A stretch of DNA of 10,508 bases from Methylotenera sp. (GTDB lineage Bacteria; Pseudomonadota; Gammaproteobacteria; Burkholderiales; Methylophilaceae): NCBI GenBank assembly GCA_013816325.1, contig JACDEP010000076.1:1-10508 (forward strand), written 5' to 3'. Under the pieces are notes generated by a model, which saw only the letters and a program-made list of their open reading frames with translations, had not been told where the DNA came from and did not search any database. Every line of letters begins with the position of its first letter. The stretch's first letter is position 1. Below, in pieces: positions 6,960 through 10,508 of this stretch. The translations under genes were made by a program, and so were the position numbers.

Positions 6960-6981
6960 CATTCATCAAAGTGTCATAAAG
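6960..6981 (+). promoter_or_regulatory. Putative Pho box driving the glycosyltransferase gene
   Basis: CATTCAT (6960-6966), CAAA, then GTGTCAT (6971-6977) and AAAG form a 7+4+7+4 arrangement. By my alignment from memory it matches the E. coli phoB Pho box (TTTTCAT-AAAT-CTGTCAT-AAAT) at 16 of 22 bases. It shares TCATCAAWNNNTCAY with the other two boxes in this window. It lies 54 bases before the gene it faces. Confidence 0.65.
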
Positions 6982-6987
6982 TTTAGG

Positions 6988-6993
6988 TATTGT
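6988..6993 (+). promoter_or_regulatory. Predicted -10 element of the glycosyltransferase promoter
   Basis: TATTGT (four of six to TATAAT) begins exactly 10 bp after the 18-bp Pho box ending at 6977, the same spacing I recall for E. coli phoA. There is no separate -35, as expected for PhoB-activated promoters. The implied transcript start is near 7000, giving a leader of about 35 nt. Confidence 0.5.
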
Positions 6994-7035
6994 CTTTACA
7001 TAAGTGTTTGATTCAATTCAATTGCGGGCAATTAC

Positions 7036-8280
7036 ATGACAACTCACGTGACTAAAAAACCACTCAAAATATTATTTATCTCTGATGTATATTTCCCGCG
7101 TATCAATGGGGTATCCACTTCTATCAAAACCTTTGTCGATCAAATGAAATCGATAGGGCATGTGGTGCATTTGATAGCGCCGGATTATATGGTTGGCACT
7201 CAGGATGAAGCTTGGATAAAGCGTATACCAGCCCGCAGTATCTATTTTGACCCTGAAGATAAGCTCATGAAGTATGGCGAAGCGATGAAACTATTGCCAG
7301 AGTTGCAAGCGGAAAAGTACGACATCATTCACGTCCATACCCCCTTTGTGGCGCATTACCTAGGTCTCAAGCTGGCTAAGATATTGAATATCCCCTGCAT
7401 TGAAACCTACCATACTTTTTTTGAAGATTATCTGCATCATTATCTGCCGTGGGTACCAAAATTCATGGCACGCGGTCTGGCCAGGCTAATCTCTAAACAG
7501 CAGTGCAATGCGGTAGATGCAATAGTGGCGCCCTCTAACCCTATGCTAGACGTTCTGCGCAGCTATGGGGTAAATGTCTCTGCTGAGGTAGTTCCAACCG
7601 GTTTGCAAGACCATAGCTTTAAGGAGGCTGACGGCAAGGCCTTTAGGAAAAAGTACGGTATCGCTTTAGACCGGCCCATGCTGTTATATGTGGGCCGGGT
7701 AGCATTCGAAAAGAATATTGATTTTCTGCTGGGCATGGCTATGGTCCTCAGTGACGAACGCCAGGACATTTTGCTGGTAGTCACTGGCGAAGGCCCAGCG
7801 GAAGCTAGTCTGCATAAGCTCGCCAAGACCTTTAATATAGAAAATAATGTCAAATTCTTAGGGTACCTGGACCGCAACACCGAGCTAAATGCCTGCTACC
7901 AAGCTGCGGATGTATTTGTCTTTGCCTCTAAAAGCGAAACGCAAGGGCTGGTATTATTAGAGGCCATGGCACAAGGTACCCCTGTGGTCGCCATCGCTGA
8001 ATTAGGTACCGCTTCTATTTTAGTAGAGGGTGAAGGTGCATTGATTGCCAAGGAAAACACACTAGAATTCGCCGAAAAGGTACATCAGCTTATTATTTAT
8101 CCTGAACAGCGATTCGAACTTGGTAAGCGCGCAAAAGAATATGCCTTAAGAAAATGGACGGCAAAATTGCAGGCAGAACGTATGGTTAAGTTTTATACAC
8201 AATTGGTTGCTGAGCATGCATCAAATTTAAGCCCTAGCCGTATGCAATTAAGGCATCGCGCTAAGCAGCAGACTAATTAA
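7036..8280 (+). CDS. GT4-family glycosyltransferase, probable diacylglycerol glucosyltransferase
   Basis: A GT-B fold retaining glycosyltransferase of 414 residues. Visible motifs are the N-terminal loop FPRINGVSTS (20-29), HVHTPF (99-104), TYHTFFEDYLHHYLP (124-138), the donor phosphate site VGRVAFEKN (219-227) and the EX7E motif ETQGLVLLE (E301, E309) followed by AMAQGTPVVA. The NGVSTSI loop and especially TYHTFFEDY are typical of the subgroup containing 1,2-diacylglycerol 3-glucosyltransferase (Acholeplasma alMGS type), so a nucleotide-sugar donor and a lipid acceptor are likely. No transmembrane helix is seen; the basic C-terminal tail could bind the membrane surface. The start fits the family, although the ribosome binding site is weak. 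A Pho box and spaced -10 lie just upstream, and the phospholipase-like gene diverges from the same gap. Other GT4 roles, such as phosphatidylinositol mannosylation or polysaccharide synthesis, are not excluded. Confidence 0.85.
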   Translation: MTTHVTKKPLKILFISDVYFPRINGVSTSIKTFVDQMKSIGHVVHLIAPDYMVGTQDEAWIKRIPARSIYFDPEDKLMKYGEAMKLLPELQAEKYDIIHVHTPFVAHYLGLKLAKILNIPCIETYHTFFEDYLHHYLPWVPKFMARGLARLISKQQCNAVDAIVAPSNPMLDVLRSYGVNVSAEVVPTGLQDHSFKEADGKAFRKKYGIALDRPMLLYVGRVAFEKNIDFLLGMAMVLSDERQDILLVVTGEGPAEASLHKLAKTFNIENNVKFLGYLDRNTELNACYQAADVFVFASKSETQGLVLLEAMAQGTPVVAIAELGTASILVEGEGALIAKENTLEFAEKVHQLIIYPEQRFELGKRAKEYALRKWTAKLQAERMVKFYTQLVAEHASNLSPSRMQLRHRAKQQTN

Positions 8281-8750
8281 TTTAGTTTGAAATGCAACTT
8301 GCAAAGCCAGCTCACCATAATGGCATTGATATACCCGGCGCTAGCACCCAGTACCACACAAAAGCCTATTGCCAAGATAGCATTCTCGAATGACAGTGAT
8401 AACAAGGTTTGCTGATTCAATAACCCTGGCACACTTAAAAACGCCCATATAGAAGCATAGCCATACACAATGGCGGGCGTTACCGAGTATTCATTTATTA
8501 CACTAAGACGCATTAGCACAGCAATCACAGCGGCTATCAATAAGGGTGCCCATAACTGCGCTGCCATTGCACCGGAGAAAGGGTTGTTAATGACGAGTAA
8601 GGCAGATAGCCAAGATGCGAATGCGCCCAAGCCAATATGCCGTAATGTGGCGAAATACGCTTGATTCTTATGGATACCACCCTCTATATGAAAAAAGCAT
8701 GCCCAGGTAATAAACACTGCCCAAACCGGAATAAACGGAAAATAATTCAA
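8277..8750 (-). CDS. DUF1097-like (YcdZ-like) membrane protein, apparently lacking its normal start
   Basis: A 157-residue hydrophobic protein with about five membrane segments, including VWAVFITWACFFHIEGG near the N-terminus, which resembles the DUF1097 family (E. coli YcdZ). Function is unknown. The only standard start codon in the open frame is a TTG at 8750 with no Shine-Dalgarno sequence, and it would cut the first membrane helix. The frame stays open upstream to a TAG at 8913-8915 and reads GFTLTAITLYLL just before, as a first helix should. An ATT at 8811-8813 preceded by AGG would give the expected length, so the original ATG may have mutated. The stop codon overlaps that of the convergent glycosyltransferase (8277-8280). 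It may be a recent pseudogene. Confidence 0.55.
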   Translation of the reverse strand: MNYFPFIPVWAVFITWACFFHIEGGIHKNQAYFATLRHIGLGAFASWLSALLVINNPFSGAMAAQLWAPLLIAAVIAVLMRLSVINEYSVTPAIVYGYASIWAFLSVPGLLNQQTLLSLSFENAILAIGFCVVLGASAGYINAIMVSWLCKLHFKLN

Positions 8751-8786
8751 TAAATAAAGTGTTATGGCCGTTAGCGTGAATCCTGA

Positions 8787-9008
8787 AAAGCCGGATTCGA
8801 GACTTACGAGAATATTACCTTGGATAGGACTACCAGCGGATTTGGCGTTGCGATTGTTGATAATAGTGGTTACCCAATCGCAACTATCGGAACGACCTAT
8901 ATCACCGGTTGGCTATCAGAAGAGCAGAAAAAAAGCTGCCTGGATAAATTAAATCAAGCGGCAACTAACATCTCTAAAGCCCTATTCGGGCATTATATTG
9001 AGCCTTAA
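8787..9008 (+). pseudogene. C-terminal remnant of an IclR-family transcriptional regulator
   Basis: The frame ending at 9008 reads TTSGFGVAIVDNSGYPIA, then a polar turn WLSEEQKK and a helix LNQAATNISKALFG. This is the usual end of the IclR effector-binding domain (pattern GIAAPVFD..GRVVAALSVSG, then LREAAREISRALG). Recognisable similarity runs from about 8829. In-frame stops (TGA at 8784, TAG at 8772) lie just upstream, and both the wing-helix DNA-binding domain and most of the effector domain are missing. No ribosome binding site fits a start inside the fragment. It is divergent from the DUF1097-like gene, and the two coding traces meet or overlap at about 8790-8830, so this is probably a deletion scar. 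The family call is from pattern memory and is moderately secure. Confidence 0.55.
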
Positions 9009-9105
9009 TTTAAGTAATCCGGCAGCATCATGAACGCTACTTAACAACCATAAATAAACAACTGGATTAACCAAGCCATATTAAACAAGCTATTATTAAA
9101 CAGTA

Positions 9106-9876
9106 TTAACCGAATTTTCCGGTAATGTAGTCTTCAGTTTCACGGCGCGTCGGGCGGGTGAAAATCCTGTCCGTATCACCGTATTCAATCAATTCGCCTA
9201 GATACATATAGGCTGTGTAATCCGAGACACGCGCGGCTTGTTGCATATTGTGCGTGACGATTACAATGGTGTAATCCTCTTTGAGCTCATGAATCAGCTC
9301 TTCAATCCTAGCTGTAGAGATAGGATCTAAGGCGGAACATGGTTCGTCCAGTAATAACACATTGGGTTTTACTGCAACGCCACGGGCAATGCAAAGACGC
9401 TGTTGTTGCCCACCAGACAGACTGGAACCGTTTTGATTAAGCTTGTCTTTTACTTCATTCCACAGCGCCGCTTTTTGTAACGCCCATTCAACGCGATCAT
9501 TCATTTCGGTTTTAGATAGGCTCTCATATTGCTTTACACCGAAAGCTACGTTGTCATATATTGACATGGGAAACGGGGTAGGCTTTTGGAAAACCATTCC
9601 TACTTTGGCACGCAAGAGGTTGATATCCTGATCAGGCGAATGGATGTCATTGCCATCTATGAGTATTTTTCCTTCAACCCTTAGCTTTGGGTAAAGCTCA
9701 TACATACGATTGAATGTGCGCAGTAAAGTGGATTTTCCGCAACCGGATGGACCAATAAAAGCCGTCACTTTGCTTGCTGGGATATCAATAGTAATATTTT
9801 TAAGCGCATGAAATTTACCGTAGTAAAAATTCATGTTTTGAGTGGTGATTTTTGGTAAAGCTGTTTGTGTTAACAT
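9106..9876 (-). CDS. pstB: Phosphate ABC transporter ATP-binding protein PstB
   Basis: The cytoplasmic ATPase of the high-affinity phosphate importer PstSCAB, also part of the phosphate-sensing complex that silences PhoR when phosphate is plentiful. It is 256 residues, the normal length. Motifs are Walker A GPSGCGKST (42-50), Q-loop VFQKP (Q97), signature LSGGQQQR (153-160), Walker B VLLLDEP with catalytic E178, D-loop SALDP and the switch histidine H209 in VTHNM. NMNFYYGKFHALKNI (14-28) and FPMSIYDNVAFG (102-113) are PstB-specific. AGGA (9890-9887, minus strand) lies 10 nt before the ATG. It follows pstA after 51 nt. phoU, commonly next, is absent: the 97 nt after the stop hold nothing recognisable and then the IclR remnant begins. 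Confidence 0.98.
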   Translation of the reverse strand: MLTQTALPKITTQNMNFYYGKFHALKNITIDIPASKVTAFIGPSGCGKSTLLRTFNRMYELYPKLRVEGKILIDGNDIHSPDQDINLLRAKVGMVFQKPTPFPMSIYDNVAFGVKQYESLSKTEMNDRVEWALQKAALWNEVKDKLNQNGSSLSGGQQQRLCIARGVAVKPNVLLLDEPCSALDPISTARIEELIHELKEDYTIVIVTHNMQQAARVSDYTAYMYLGELIEYGDTDRIFTRPTRRETEDYITGKFG

Positions 9877-9899
9877 TTTTTTGTAATCCTGAAAACTAA

Positions 9900-9927
9900 C
9901 TTTAAGATTGATTGGCTTTAAGATTGA
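9900..9927. repeat. 12-bp tandem direct repeat between pstA and pstB
   Basis: CTTTAAGATTGA occurs at 9900-9911 and again, identically, at 9916-9927, a 16-bp period. The pair fills about half of the 51-bp gap, directly after the pstA stop codon and before the pstB ribosome binding site. It could be a recent slip duplication or a binding site for an mRNA-level regulator; no function can be assigned. Confidence 0.8.
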
Positions 9928-10508
9928 CTAATTTTGGCTTTGACTAGGGCGGAACAACGTACGCGCAAGTATATTGAGAGCCAGTACAAATAGAGTGATT
10001 AAAAGCGCACCAGCCCATGCCAGATGTTGCCAGTCCTCGTAAGGGCTCATGGCGAACTGGAAAATGACCACTGCCAAGCTTGAAATCGGCTTGCTCATAT
10101 CCGCACTCCAGAATTGGTTGTTGAGCGCGGTGAATAATAATGGTGCCGTTTCGCCACTGATTCGGGCTATTGCAAGTAACAGACCGGTCATGATGCCTGT
10201 TTTTGCTGATCGGTAAACAATGTGAGTGACTACTTTCCAGTACGGTGCGCCGAGTGCCGCTGCGGCTTCACGCAAAGTGGTCGGTACTAACTGCATCATG
10301 TTTTCGGTGGTTCTAACAACCACAGGAATCACAATCAGTGATAACGCTAATGCACCTGCCCAGCCAGAAAAGTGCCCGACAGTATTCACCGCCACTTCGT
10401 AAACGAATAAGCCGATAACGATGGAGGGCGCTGAAAGCAAAATATCATTAATGAAACGTGTGGTTGGCGCTAACCAGCCCGTTCTGCCATATTCTGACAG
10501 ATAGGTAC
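9928..10508 (-). CDS. pstA: Phosphate ABC transporter permease PstA, 5' end outside the window
   Basis: One of the two inner-membrane permeases of the PstSCAB phosphate importer. 192 residues of the C-terminal part are visible. The frame stays open to the right edge, reading YLSEYGRTGWLAPTTRFIND and then LLSAPSIVIGLFVYE, so the TTG at 10440 is an internal codon and not a start. The EAA loop that contacts PstB is clear at visible residues 79-93 (REAAAALGAPYWKVV), followed by RISGETAPLLFTA, a PstA signature. Four hydrophobic segments are visible. pstC and pstS are expected further right, with the operon promoter and its own Pho box beyond this window. Confidence 0.96.
   Translation of the reverse strand, partial: TYLSEYGRTGWLAPTTRFINDILLSAPSIVIGLFVYEVAVNTVGHFSGWAGALALSLIVIPVVVRTTENMMQLVPTTLREAAAALGAPYWKVVTHIVYRSAKTGIMTGLLLAIARISGETAPLLFTALNNQFWSADMSKPISSLAVVIFQFAMSPYEDWQHLAWAGALLITLFVLALNILARTLFRPSQSQN

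Noticed and set aside
8764..8952. 62-codon frame starting ATGGCCGTT overlapping the IclR remnant
   Set aside because: Different frame from the IclR-like similarity; no family pattern and no ribosome binding site. It was also considered as a frameshifted upstream part of the regulator, but it does not resemble the IclR domain.
1..10508. tRNA or rRNA genes, CRISPR arrays, insertion sequences, phage genes
   Set aside because: No cloverleaf, no regularly spaced repeats, no transposase or integrase motifs and no terminal inverted repeats were seen.

Overview
The window looks like the chromosome of a betaproteobacterium, most likely of the Methylophilaceae (Methylotenera/Methylophilus type). This rests on the moderate GC content, a betaproteobacterial-style FtsH that starts NNIFKNIAIWLAIA from a TTG codon, and the gene order rlmE-ftsH-folP-glmM near pst genes. 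The genus is inferred from memory of related proteins; no search was run.

Left block (1-5214, + strand): the end of a conserved housekeeping cluster. It holds rlmE (23S rRNA 2'-O-methyltransferase, start codon just outside the window), ftsH (membrane AAA+ protease), folP (dihydropteroate synthase), glmM (phosphoglucosamine mutase) and an unrecognised 88-residue two-helix membrane protein. A strong intrinsic terminator separates ftsH from folP. A perfect TATAAT sits so close to the folP ATG that its message is probably leaderless.

Middle block (5215-8280): an accessory group not normally found here. It contains a PAP2-type lipid phosphatase (+), a zinc-dependent phospholipase C-like secreted protein (-), and a GT4 glycosyltransferase (+) resembling diacylglycerol glucosyltransferases. 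Upstream of each of the three genes I find two TCAT-like half-sites at 11-bp spacing, as in a PhoB box. All three sites share TCATCAAWNNNTCAY. In front of the glycosyltransferase a -10 element lies exactly 10 bp after the box, as in classical Pho promoters. Together with the adjacent pst genes this suggests a phosphate-starvation module: phospholipids are cut to diacylglycerol, phosphate is recovered, and the diacylglycerol is glycosylated into phosphorus-free membrane lipid. This is the most interesting signal in the window. It remains an inference.

Right block (8277-10508): a DUF1097-like membrane protein (-) with no credible start codon, abutting the C-terminal remnant of an IclR-family regulator (+). 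This looks like a decayed divergent gene pair that lost its shared 5' region. Then come pstB and the 3' part of pstA (-), the cytoplasmic ATPase and one permease of the high-affinity phosphate transporter. The operon continues past the right edge. No phoU follows pstB, and the pst genes point toward glmM instead of away from it.
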